Source: VAZQ01 sp963725065 (lineage in GTDB: Bacteria > Pseudomonadota > Alphaproteobacteria > Rhizobiales > Xanthobacteraceae). From it: 64,000 nt of DNA. The position numbers and the translations under genes are program-made. Below the pieces are notes generated by a model that saw only the letters and a program-made list of their open reading frames with translations, was not told the DNA's origin and made no database searches. Below are positions 42,360 through 50,370 of the stretch, one piece after another. Numbering within the stretch: position 1 is the stretch's first letter; each line of letters opens with the position of its first letter. Where the stretch lies: assembly GCA_963725065.1 (NCBI GenBank), contig CAVRXD010000021.1, positions 62,001 to 126,000 on the forward strand. The letters are read 5' to 3'.

Positions 42360-43886
42360 ATGGGGACGCTGGACAGCCTGCTGCTCGGTTTCTCGGTCGC
42401 GCTCCAGCCCGACGTGCTGTGGTACGCCTTTCTCGGATGCCTGGTTGGCACCATCGTCGGCGTGCTGCCCGGCATCGGGCCGCTGTCCGGCATCAGCATT
42501 CTGCTGCCCGCGACCTTCGGGCTCGACACCACGAAGTCGGTCGTGATGCTGGCCGGCATCTATTACGGCTCGCAATACGGCGGCTCGACCACGTCGATCC
42601 TGATGCGGATCCCGGGCGAGGCCGCCTCGGTCATGACCTGCATCGACGGCTACGCCATGGCGCAGAAAGGCCGCGCGGGCGCGGCCCTGTGCATTGCCGC
42701 GGTCGGCTCCTGGGTGGCGGGCACGTTCGGTGTGATCATGCTGACGCTGATCGCGCCGCCGCTCGCCAATTTCGCGCTCCGCTTCGGACCGCCCGAATAC
42801 ACCGCGCTGCTCGTGCTCGGCCTCGTGTTCCTCGCTTACATGTCGTCGACCTCGCTGCCGCGCACCCTGTTGATGGCGTGCGTCGGGCTCATGCTCGGCA
42901 CCATCGGCATCGACAACATGACCGGGCATTTCCGCTATTCGTTCGATATCCCCGAGCTCGGGGACGGGATCGGCATCGTCCCGGTCGCGGTCGGCCTGTT
43001 CGGCCTGGGCGAGATCCTGTCGACACCGTCCGCCAACATGATCCGCACGGTCATCGCGCCAAAGCTGCGCCAGCTGCTGCCCAGCCGGCAGGAGTGGCGC
43101 CAGTCGGTCATGCCGATCGCGCGCGGCTCGATCCTCGGCTTCCTGGTCGGGCTCACGCCCGGCTCCGCCCATATCATCTCGAGCTTCCTGTCCTATGCCG
43201 TGGAGCGGCGTCTCTCCAAGCATCCGGAGGAGTTCGGCAAGGGCGCGGTCGCCGGCGTCGCCGGACCGGAATCGGCCAACAATGCCGCCTCGACCGGCGC
43301 GTTCGTGCCGATGCTGGCGCTCGGCCTTCCCACCGGCCCGATCACCGCGGTGCTGATCGCGGCGCTGATGATCCATGGCGTCCCGCCGGGACCGACGCTG
43401 GTGAACGAGCACCCCAACGTCTTCTGGGGTTTCGTCGCCTCCATGTATGTCGGCAACCTGATGCTGCTTGCGCTCAACCTGCCGCTGGTCAGCATCTTCG
43501 TGAACGTGCTGCGAATTCCGTATGCCTACCTCTATCCGCTGGTGATCATGTTCTGCATCGTCGGCGTCTACGAGGTGAGCCACTCGATCGTCGACGTCTG
43601 GATCATGCTGATCATGGGTGTGGTCGGCTACGGCTTGCGCAAGTTCGGGCTCGACCCGGCGCCGCTGGTGCTCGGCCTGGTGATCGCGCCGACCTTCGAG
43701 ATGTCATTGCGCCAGTCGCTGATCATGTCGAACGGCAACTGGACCATCTTCGTCCAGCGCCCGATCGCGGCGGTGCTGCTCGCGGTGTGCGCCGCGCTCC
43801 TGGCGCTCGCCGCGCTGTCGCTCGTGCGCGCCCGCAAGGACTGGCGCAGCAAGCTCGCCGAGGCGGAGAGCGGCGAAGGCAGCTAG
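42360..43886 (+). CDS. tctA: Tripartite tricarboxylate transporter large membrane subunit TctA
   Basis: 508 residues, about twelve membrane segments. GCLVGTIVGVLPGIGPLSGI and YYGSQYGGSTTSILMRIPGE are the conserved TctA motifs, repeated as SILGFLVGLTPGSAHIISSF and VAGPESANNAASTGAFVPML in the second half. It forms the sodium-coupled channel for di- or tricarboxylates or related acids. ATG 42360 follows the TctB stop by two bases. Confidence 0.93.
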   Translation: MGTLDSLLLGFSVALQPDVLWYAFLGCLVGTIVGVLPGIGPLSGISILLPATFGLDTTKSVVMLAGIYYGSQYGGSTTSILMRIPGEAASVMTCIDGYAMAQKGRAGAALCIAAVGSWVAGTFGVIMLTLIAPPLANFALRFGPPEYTALLVLGLVFLAYMSSTSLPRTLLMACVGLMLGTIGIDNMTGHFRYSFDIPELGDGIGIVPVAVGLFGLGEILSTPSANMIRTVIAPKLRQLLPSRQEWRQSVMPIARGSILGFLVGLTPGSAHIISSFLSYAVERRLSKHPEEFGKGAVAGVAGPESANNAASTGAFVPMLALGLPTGPITAVLIAALMIHGVPPGPTLVNEHPNVFWGFVASMYVGNLMLLALNLPLVSIFVNVLRIPYAYLYPLVIMFCIVGVYEVSHSIVDVWIMLIMGVVGYGLRKFGLDPAPLVLGLVIAPTFEMSLRQSLIMSNGNWTIFVQRPIAAVLLAVCAALLALAALSLVRARKDWRSKLAEAESGEGS

Positions 43887-43889
43887 GAG

Positions 43890-43930
43890 CATGATCCCGA
43901 AAAGTTGCAGACTTTTCGGGCAAGATCATG
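43890..43930. repeat. CATGATC hairpin repeat after tctA
   Basis: CATGATC (43890-43896) pairs with GATCATG (43924-43930), and CCGAAAAGT (43897-43905) with ACTTTTCGG (43911-43919). It starts four bases after the tctA stop. The sequence type is a frequent intergenic repeat in Bradyrhizobium-like genomes (recollection) and could also slow transcription. A degenerate relative is at 52858-52874. Confidence 0.7.
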
Positions 43931-43983
43931 TGGCCGAGAAATGCCGGGGTCGCGATCCAAGATTTAATCTGACGTGATTTCGC

Positions 43984-44379
43984 TCAGGGCCCCGTTTTGA
44001 CGGCGACGGCTTCGACCTCGATCTTGAACCCGTAGTGCAGCTTGGGCACCGGCACCACCGCCCGCGCCGGACGCGCTGCGCCGGCCCAGGCCGCGTAGAG
44101 CGTATTGAAGGCGGGCCACGCCTCGATATCCGTGACGTAGACGCGCACCTGCGTCAGGCCGGCGATGGAGCTGCCGGCCGCCTTCAACGCATGCGCCACG
44201 TTGTCGAGCACCTGCTGCGCCTGTTGCTCGAACGGCGCCTCGTTGAGCTTGGTGCCGTCGGGCGCGATCGGCAACTGACCAGAGACAAAGACAAATCCGT
44301 TGGCGGAGATTGAATGGCTGTAGTGACCGCCCGGCGCGGCCATGGTCGCGGGATTGTTTTGAACGATCTCACCAGCCAT
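43984..44379 (-). CDS. RidA-family protein (enamine/imine deaminase type)
   Basis: 131 residues with the RidA/YjgF fold: GHYSHSISANGFVFVSGQLP at the start, VRVYVTDIEAWPAFNTLYAAW in the middle and the conserved Arg in RPARAVVPVPKLHYGFKIEVEAVA at the end. RidA proteins hydrolyse reactive enamines or imines; the basic residue needed is present. ATG 44379 follows GGAGACG; the longer frame to 44517 has no family similarity. Confidence 0.88.
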   Translation of the reverse strand: MAGEIVQNNPATMAAPGGHYSHSISANGFVFVSGQLPIAPDGTKLNEAPFEQQAQQVLDNVAHALKAAGSSIAGLTQVRVYVTDIEAWPAFNTLYAAWAGAARPARAVVPVPKLHYGFKIEVEAVAVKTGP

Positions 44380-44720
44380 CGAAACGTCTCCATTGCTGCA
44401 CGACACCATGGGTGGTGATCGGCTTGATAGTCCCGGAACTGCTACCGGTTCCGTCTGGTTTACGCCTCCCGGCACGCGGCCATCAATCCGGTTGCACCCC
44501 CGTGGCGCCGTATCCATACTCGACCGGCCCTCGCTCGAGAATTACGGCCCAGCCAGATCTCCCTGGCGCTGACGGGCAATGGAACAAGCACGACGCTCCG
44601 AAGCTGTGCGCCCGCCGATGCCATCGCGACGCCGCCGGAGAACTGGGTGAACCGGATTCCGCTTCCCTTGAAAACGCTCTATTCTCCACCGGCGATTCTC
44701 CGCGGAGTGGATTCCGTCCG
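44380..44720. other. Gap without a convincing gene
   Basis: About 340 bases between the RidA and zinc-ribbon genes, which are divergent, so promoters for both must lie here. Open frames cross it in several readings but none has family similarity or a clear ribosome binding site. No repeat or hairpin was recognised. Confidence 0.5.
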
Positions 44721-45428
44721 ATGACTGGATTGCCCGTCGGTCGATGCCCGAACTGCGGCGCCGCCGTCTCCTATTTCGCCTGGTCGTGCCCCAACTGCCA
44801 CAGGCGCAACCTGCCCAATCCGGTTGCCGCCACCGCCCTGGTGGTGGCCGTGCTCGTGGCCGGCGGATTGATCGTACTGGGCTGGCAGAGCTTGCGCAGC
44901 GATCAAGCTCCGGACCCGCAAGCGCAAGCGGGTGCGGCGCCGGGCGCCGCAAATCCGGGCGGTGAAAAGACCGACGACTACGGCTGGATCGTGCAGGCCA
45001 TGGCCGACTGCGACGTGGCGGCCAAGCACAAGCTGGATACCTTGCACTTCTTGATCATCCCGGTGACGTCGACGGCGGTGTCCCTGCCGGGTTGGTCACC
45101 GAGAGCCATCGGCGAGATCGGCGATGCGGCCACACTGCTGCATTCGAGCGATACCGTGATCGGGCTGCGCAACCGCGCGCTGGCGCTGTATCAAAAGCCG
45201 CTGATTTTCGCCGTATCCGATCCGACATCCAAAACGGTCTACAAGTGGAAACCGAGCGTCGGCGTAGCCCCCCTGACCACCCGCGACACCGACCAGCCCG
45301 CGCTCACGCTCGGATTCGAAATTCCCGACACGGGCAAGCCGATCGCATGGGGCCCCACGATCAATCTCACCAAGGGCACCTGCTACTGGATCAATCCGCT
45401 GATTCTGGCCGCGCCCCGCAGCGGATGA
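44721..45428 (+). CDS. Zinc-ribbon single-pass membrane protein of unknown function
   Basis: 235 residues. RCPNCGAAVSYFAWSCPNCHRRN near the start holds two CxxC pairs, a zinc ribbon. One membrane helix follows (NPVAATALVVAVLVAGGLIVLGW), then an Ala/Pro/Gly-rich linker and a C-terminal domain of about 150 residues that would lie outside the cytoplasm, ending TKGTCYWINPLILAAP. I do not recognise that domain. ATG 44721 is the only start that leaves the ribbon at the N-terminus, though its ribosome binding site is weak. Confidence 0.7.
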   Translation: MTGLPVGRCPNCGAAVSYFAWSCPNCHRRNLPNPVAATALVVAVLVAGGLIVLGWQSLRSDQAPDPQAQAGAAPGAANPGGEKTDDYGWIVQAMADCDVAAKHKLDTLHFLIIPVTSTAVSLPGWSPRAIGEIGDAATLLHSSDTVIGLRNRALALYQKPLIFAVSDPTSKTVYKWKPSVGVAPLTTRDTDQPALTLGFEIPDTGKPIAWGPTINLTKGTCYWINPLILAAPRSG

Positions 45429-45440
45429 GCGCGCCACCGG

Positions 45441-46412
45441 TCATACCCAGAGCCGCTCCTTCTCCAGACCCTTGTAGAGGTCGGCGACATACTCGCCATA
45501 GCCGTTGAAAAGCAGCGTCGGCCGGCGCTCGTTGAGGCCTATCAGTTCCTCGGTGGCCTGGCTCCAGCGCGGATGCGCCACCTGGGGATTGACGTTGGCC
45601 CAGAAGCCGTACTCGGCGGCCTGCAAGCCCTCCCAGTAGCTCTTCGGCCGCTGATCGGTGAAGCTGAAGCGCACGATCGACTTGATCGACTTGAAGCCGT
45701 ATTTCCATGGCACCGCGAGCCGCAGCGGCGCGCCCTGCACCTTCGACACCGGCTTGCCGTAGGCGCCGGTGACCAGGAATGCGAGGTCGTTGGTCGCCTC
45801 TGCGATCGTCAGCCCCTCGACATAGGGCCAAGGATACCAGGTCTGCTTTTGGCCGGGCGCGACCGCGGGATCGAGGAAGGTCTCCATCCGCACATATTTC
45901 GCCGAGGACAGCGGCCTTGCGAGTTCCACCAGCTTGGCAAACGGAAAGCCGCTCCACGGGATGGCCATCGACCACGCCTCGACGCAGCGGTGGCGGTAGA
46001 GCCGCTCCTCCAGCGGCATCTTGCGGATGAGATCGTCGATGCCGACCTCCTGTGCCTTCTCCACCATGCCGTCGATCTTGACCGTCCATGGCCGCAGCTT
46101 GAGCGCCTGCGCCGGCTTGGCGACGTTCTTGCTCATGCCGAACTCGTAGAAATTGTTGTAGCTGGTGTTGATCTTCTCGTCGGTGATCGGCCGGTCGAGC
46201 GCGAATTTATCGTTGCGCTTGACGGGATAGAGGTCCTTGGTCGGATCGGGGAGATCGCTGGCGCGCTGGGCGAGCGCCGTATCCGCGGGCAGCGACAGAG
46301 CAAGCGCGGCGAGGCCGGTCCCGGCAAGAAAGCCGCGGCGGTTGAGGAACAGGCGCTCGGGCGTGGCAAGGCGTGCGGGAATCTCCCATCCGCGGCGGCG
46401 AATGACATGCAT
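45441..46412 (-). CDS. msrP: Protein-methionine-sulfoxide reductase catalytic subunit MsrP
   Basis: 323 residues of the sulfite-oxidase-fold molybdoenzymes. A Tat signal (NRRGFLAGTGLAALALSLPA, Arg25-Arg26) precedes the catalytic domain; Cys143 in YRHRCVEAWSMAIPW is the molybdenum ligand. MsrP repairs oxidised methionines in periplasmic proteins. Its usual membrane haem partner MsrQ is not next to it here; the next gene is a TauE/SafE exporter. GGAGGATGAGCCC precedes ATG 46412. Confidence 0.92.
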   Translation of the reverse strand: MHVIRRRGWEIPARLATPERLFLNRRGFLAGTGLAALALSLPADTALAQRASDLPDPTKDLYPVKRNDKFALDRPITDEKINTSYNNFYEFGMSKNVAKPAQALKLRPWTVKIDGMVEKAQEVGIDDLIRKMPLEERLYRHRCVEAWSMAIPWSGFPFAKLVELARPLSSAKYVRMETFLDPAVAPGQKQTWYPWPYVEGLTIAEATNDLAFLVTGAYGKPVSKVQGAPLRLAVPWKYGFKSIKSIVRFSFTDQRPKSYWEGLQAAEYGFWANVNPQVAHPRWSQATEELIGLNERRPTLLFNGYGEYVADLYKGLEKERLWV

Positions 46413-46607
46413 GGGCTCATCCTCCGGATCAGGTGCCTTCCCCGCATACGCCGGCCCGCCATCACGGGCAAGTCACGGCTGTGGCAGGGCCAGGTGATGA
46501 GGCAGCAATGAAGCCGGCCTGAGCCCGGCGCGGAACCGATGCGCGGCGCCGGCGGCGGAGATTGCGCCGGCACGGACCGCGCTTCACCTCGACGCGCCGT
46601 CGTATCG

Positions 46608-47345
46608 CTAGATCCAGGGACGCAAAACGAGGTGGGCGCCCAGCAGCAGCGAGCCCGCGAAGAAGCAGATGCGGAAGGTCTCGGGACGCACACGCGCGCG
46701 CACCCACTGCCCCAGCGCCATGCCGATCAGCGCCGGTGCGAGCGCAAGCAACGACGCGCCGGCAACCGATGTCTGCAGGGCGCCGACCTGCACCAGCGTG
46801 GCCGCCAAGGCGAGCGTCGATACGGTGAAGGACAGACCGAGCGCCTGCACCAGTTCGTCCTTCTCCAGTCCGATCGCCTGCAGGTAGGGAACGGACGGGA
46901 TCATGTACACGCCGGTGGCCGCGGTCACGAGGCCGGTCGCCACGCCGATCAGCGGCGACAGCCACGGCTCGAGCGACGGCGGCAGGAAGAACTCGACCGA
47001 GGTGAGACCGAGCACGCCGTAGAGCGCGAGCACCACCCCCAATCCCACGGACGCCCGCGTCCCGTCATCAGCAGTGAGAAGTCCGCCGCCGAGCCAGGTG
47101 CCGAGGCAAATGCCGAGCAGCATCGGCCACAGCCGCCGCACCAGCGGAACCAGCACGGGGCCCGTCGCCTGCCAGACATTGGTGAGGAGCGACGGCACGA
47201 CCAGGAGCGAAGCGGCTTGCGCCGGCGTCATCACGATCGCGAGCAGCCCCATCGCGACGGTCGGCAGGCCGAGACCGATCACCCCCTTGACGAAACCGGC
47301 AAGCACGAATGTCGAGGTGGCGACGGCGAAAACGGAAAAGTCCAT
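46608..47345 (-). CDS. TauE/SafE-family membrane transporter
   Basis: 245 residues, about seven to eight membrane segments. TSTFVLAGFVKGVIGLGLPT and, in the second half, GVATGLVTAATGVYMIPSVPYL are the two inverted TauE/SafE repeats. Family members move sulfite, sulfoacetate or other anions across the inner membrane. Proximity to MsrP hints at sulfur compounds, but the transported substrate is not shown. No clear ribosome binding site at ATG 47345. Confidence 0.87.
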   Translation of the reverse strand: MDFSVFAVATSTFVLAGFVKGVIGLGLPTVAMGLLAIVMTPAQAASLLVVPSLLTNVWQATGPVLVPLVRRLWPMLLGICLGTWLGGGLLTADDGTRASVGLGVVLALYGVLGLTSVEFFLPPSLEPWLSPLIGVATGLVTAATGVYMIPSVPYLQAIGLEKDELVQALGLSFTVSTLALAATLVQVGALQTSVAGASLLALAPALIGMALGQWVRARVRPETFRICFFAGSLLLGAHLVLRPWI

Positions 47346-47465
47346 GCGCCGCTTATAGCAGACGGCTCGCGCACCTCGCCTTCGGATGTCGCGAACAGAG
47401 GCTTCGGCGCGAGCGGAGGACGGCGCCGGATTGGTCCGTCCTCGATCGATGTCGTCGGCTTCTGC

Positions 47466-49514
47466 TCAGGCCGCCGCCGCCTTTCGCGCCGCCACGATCT
47501 GGTCGGCGGTGCGTCCGACGAGTTCGGCCATGTGATCGAACTTGAACGTGAAGCTGCCGACGCCGGCGGTGGCCGAGCGCACCTCGACGATCAGATCGCC
47601 GATCTCCGACTCCGGCATCTGCACGCGCACCACGTCCCACCCGTCCCAGCCTTCGCGGGTGTCGAAGCCGAGAATCTGGCCGCGCCGTCCCGACATCAGC
47701 GCGTTCATTTTCGCGGTCGCCTCCGACGGGCAGACGATCTCCACCTGATAGATCGGCTCGAGCAGCACCGGCTGACACTGCGGCAGTCCCTCGTGGATGG
47801 CGAGGCGGCCGGCGAGCTGAAACGCCATGTCCGACGAGTCGACGGTGTGATAGGAGCCATCGATCAGCTTCGCCGTGATGTCGACGACCGGAAAGCCGAG
47901 CGGACCGTGCTTGAGCGCGTCGGCGACGCCCTCCCCCACCGAGGGGATGTAATTGCGCGGCACGACGCCGCCCTTGATCTCTTCGGTGAAGGTGAAGCCC
48001 GAGCCGCGCGGCAATGGCTTGATGTCGAGTACGACATCGCCGTATTGGCCGTGACCGCCCGACTGCTTCCTGTGGCGACCGCGTTGCACGATGCCCTTCT
48101 TGATGGTCTCGCGGTAGCCGACCGTGGGCTTGCTCGAGGTGGTGGCAACCCCGAAGCGGTCGGACAACCGCTCGGTCGCCACGCGCAGTTGCATCTCGCC
48201 TTGTCCCCATAACACCACTTCATGCGTCTCGGCATTGTGGACGACGGTGATCGAGGGATCTTCCTCGAGCAGCTTCGCGAGCGCCTGGCCCAGCTTGACG
48301 TCGTCCTTGCGCTCCTTGGCGGCGACCGCGATGCACAGAACCGGCGCATGGGGAGCGACCTCGACAATCGGCGGATGCGGCGTCTGGCCGTCGGTCAGGG
48401 TGTCACCGGTCTTGGCATGATCAAGCTTGCCGAATGCCACCGTCTCACCGGCCTCGGCAGGGCCGCGCTTCTCGCCGTGCTGCCCCATGAGCTTGAACAC
48501 GGCCGCGACCCGTCCCGCTTCGCCCTCGGCGCGCAGGAGCGTCGTACCGTCTCCGATCTTGCCGGTCAGCACCCGCGCCACCGACATCTTCCCGCCGTGC
48601 GTGGTGTTGATGGTCTTCATCACATAGGCCACGGGACTGCCTGCCTTTACGCCCAGCCGCTTGGTGGTGTCCGCAATGGTGGGCAATTCGTGGCGCAACG
48701 CCTTCATCAGCCGCAGTACGCCGTTGGTGCGCGTGGCCGAGCCGAACAGGACCGGACAGACCAGACCCTCGCGCACCTCCTTGGACAGGTCGTCGAAGAT
48801 CTTGTCGCGCGGTGGCTGGATGTCCTCCAGCAGTTGCTCCATCAGCTCGTCGTCGTGGTCGGCCAAGGTCTCCAGCATGGAGAAGCGCGCGGTCTTCTCA
48901 AGGTCGAGCGCATCGCCTTCGAGCGGAATGATCTCAGAGGGCGCGTGCTCCTTGTAGACGAACGCGCGTTCGAGCGCGAGATCGACGAACCCCGTGATGA
49001 TGTCGCCCGAAAATGTCGGAATCTGCCGCAGCAGCAGCTTGCTGCGCGAGGCCGGCTGCAACACCCTGAGCACGTCGTGAATGGTGGAATCCGCTTTGTC
49101 GATTTTGTTCAGAAACAGGAAACGCGGAATCTTCTGCTCTTCGAGCTCACGCAGAATAAGCTGAAGCTGCGGCACCTTCTTCTCGTCGAGCTCGCACACC
49201 ACGACCGCGGCGTCGACTGCAGGCAGCGCCACCCGCATATCGTGGACGAATTCAATCGAGCCCGGGAAATCGGCCATCGTGTAGGCGTCGCCCATGAAGG
49301 TGGTGCTGGCCACCGAGAGTTCGACGCTCATCTTGTGATCGCGCGCTTCCTTGCTGGCGTCGCCGACCGTATTCCCCGCCTCGATCGTACCTTGGCGCTG
49401 TATCGCGCCGGTGCGGGCCAGGATCGCCTCGAGCAGGGTCGTCTTGCCGCTCTGGAATGGGCCCACCAGCGCAATGCACCGTGGACCCGTGGCTCGTGTG
49501 CCGTTCTGTGCCAT
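47466..49514 (-). CDS. Elongation factor G paralog with an altered GTPase site
   Basis: 682 residues with EF-G architecture: GTPase domain (G1 GPFQSGKTT at 18-26, G4 NKID), domain II, and C-terminal domains with KKGIVQRGRHRKQSGGHGQYGDV and later KMNALMSGRRGQILGFDTR. Two switch elements differ from true EF-G: the switch I RGITI reads KMSVELS, and the G3 motif DTPGH reads DFPGS, losing the catalytic His. No str-operon neighbours (rpsL, rpsG, tuf) are present, so this is the paralog and not housekeeping fusA. GGGAGGCGGAA precedes ATG 49514. Confidence 0.88.
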   Translation of the reverse strand: MAQNGTRATGPRCIALVGPFQSGKTTLLEAILARTGAIQRQGTIEAGNTVGDASKEARDHKMSVELSVASTTFMGDAYTMADFPGSIEFVHDMRVALPAVDAAVVVCELDEKKVPQLQLILRELEEQKIPRFLFLNKIDKADSTIHDVLRVLQPASRSKLLLRQIPTFSGDIITGFVDLALERAFVYKEHAPSEIIPLEGDALDLEKTARFSMLETLADHDDELMEQLLEDIQPPRDKIFDDLSKEVREGLVCPVLFGSATRTNGVLRLMKALRHELPTIADTTKRLGVKAGSPVAYVMKTINTTHGGKMSVARVLTGKIGDGTTLLRAEGEAGRVAAVFKLMGQHGEKRGPAEAGETVAFGKLDHAKTGDTLTDGQTPHPPIVEVAPHAPVLCIAVAAKERKDDVKLGQALAKLLEEDPSITVVHNAETHEVVLWGQGEMQLRVATERLSDRFGVATTSSKPTVGYRETIKKGIVQRGRHRKQSGGHGQYGDVVLDIKPLPRGSGFTFTEEIKGGVVPRNYIPSVGEGVADALKHGPLGFPVVDITAKLIDGSYHTVDSSDMAFQLAGRLAIHEGLPQCQPVLLEPIYQVEIVCPSEATAKMNALMSGRRGQILGFDTREGWDGWDVVRVQMPESEIGDLIVEVRSATAGVGSFTFKFDHMAELVGRTADQIVAARKAAAA

Positions 49515-49662
49515 TTCCGCCTCCCAAATTCGCCGAGATGCGGCCTTCTGCGAGACCGTTTCCGCTATCGTTTCAGGCCGGAGGGGGATTTGGCAAGAGG
49601 CGAGCGCGCCTCAGGCACGGGCAAGGAACCCGCTGACATACAGGGGCAGCATGCCGCAAGAA

Positions 49663-49690
49663 AACGGCCGCCCCCTTCGGGGCGGCCGTT
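49663..49690 (-). terminator. Intrinsic terminator after the DUF992 gene
   Basis: A perfect 12-base stem (AACGGCCGCCCC with GGGGCGGCCGTT) and a four-base loop. On the minus strand, after the DUF992 stop at 49717, it continues into TTTTCTT, the expected U-tract. Confidence 0.85.
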
Positions 49691-49716
49691 CGAACGACGG
49701 AAACGATGCGGCCCGT

Positions 49717-50190
49717 TCAGGGGCCGGGGCGCAGCCGAAGTTCCGCGACGCCGACTGCAAGATTGAGTCCGACCGAGCTGTCCACCGAGATCGGCTGCAA
49801 CGCCACGGTGCGGTTGGAGCCGCCGACGAGGACATTGGCGCCGAGGCCGGCAGCGATGGTCACCTCGCCGCTCGCGCCGAAATAGTCGCCGGCGAGAAAG
49901 CCGGGATTGGGGCCAACGCTGTCGGTGAACACGCCCCATACCATGACGCCGCTGCTGGTGACGCCGATGTCGAGGCCGAACTTGCTGATCGAGCCGCTAT
50001 AGACCTGTTGCGGGCCGGCCGGCTCCGGAGCGTATACGCAAGACACCGCTTTCTGCGATCCGATGATGAACCCGATGCCAGCTGAGACGTCGCAGGTCAA
50101 AAGCCCAGCCTTCACCCGCTGCGCGGCGGCTGGATCGACGGACCCGACGGCCAATGCAAACGCGGCAGCCCCGATGGCGTAACGCAGCAT
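49717..50190 (-). CDS. Secreted DUF992-family protein
   Basis: 157 residues with a signal peptide (MLRYAIGAAAFALAVGSVDPA, cleavage near AAA-QRV). AGLLTCDVSAGIGFIIGSQK followed by VSCVYAP gives the two Cys typical of DUF992, and VGVAELRLRPG ends the domain. DUF992 is found mainly in Hyphomicrobiales; function unknown, probably periplasmic. AAAGGGAGAATCTAA precedes ATG 50190. It is monocistronic with its own terminator. Confidence 0.9.
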   Translation of the reverse strand: MLRYAIGAAAFALAVGSVDPAAAQRVKAGLLTCDVSAGIGFIIGSQKAVSCVYAPEPAGPQQVYSGSISKFGLDIGVTSSGVMVWGVFTDSVGPNPGFLAGDYFGASGEVTIAAGLGANVLVGGSNRTVALQPISVDSSVGLNLAVGVAELRLRPGP

Positions 50191-50296
50191 TTAGATTCTC
50201 CCTTTGCTCGATAGCAAACCCAATCCGGGTTGCGTGCCTCGAATCGATCTTACGCAAGAACGCGCACGATGTCGCGCCTCCGGCAGCGCCCAGCGG

Positions 50297-50369
50297 CCAG
50301 TGTCACGATTCCGAAGTGCGGCCAGCCCCCGCATGACCTCTGATGCGAGCTTCGGAATCGGACCACTAG
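50297..50369. repeat. CTAG hairpin element, degenerate paired type A arms
   Basis: CCAGTGTCACGATTCCGAAG pairs imperfectly with GCGAGCTTCGGAATCGGACC, ending ACTAG. The loop differs from that of the element at 39285. It lies between the aminotransferase stop (50371) and the DUF992 gene, with its CTAG two bases from the aminotransferase stop codon. Confidence 0.7.
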
Positions 50370-50370
50370 C

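Noticed and set aside
46539..48212. 557-codon plus-strand open frame
   Set aside because: Spans the TauE/SafE and EF-G genes on the other strand and crosses their boundary; no motif.
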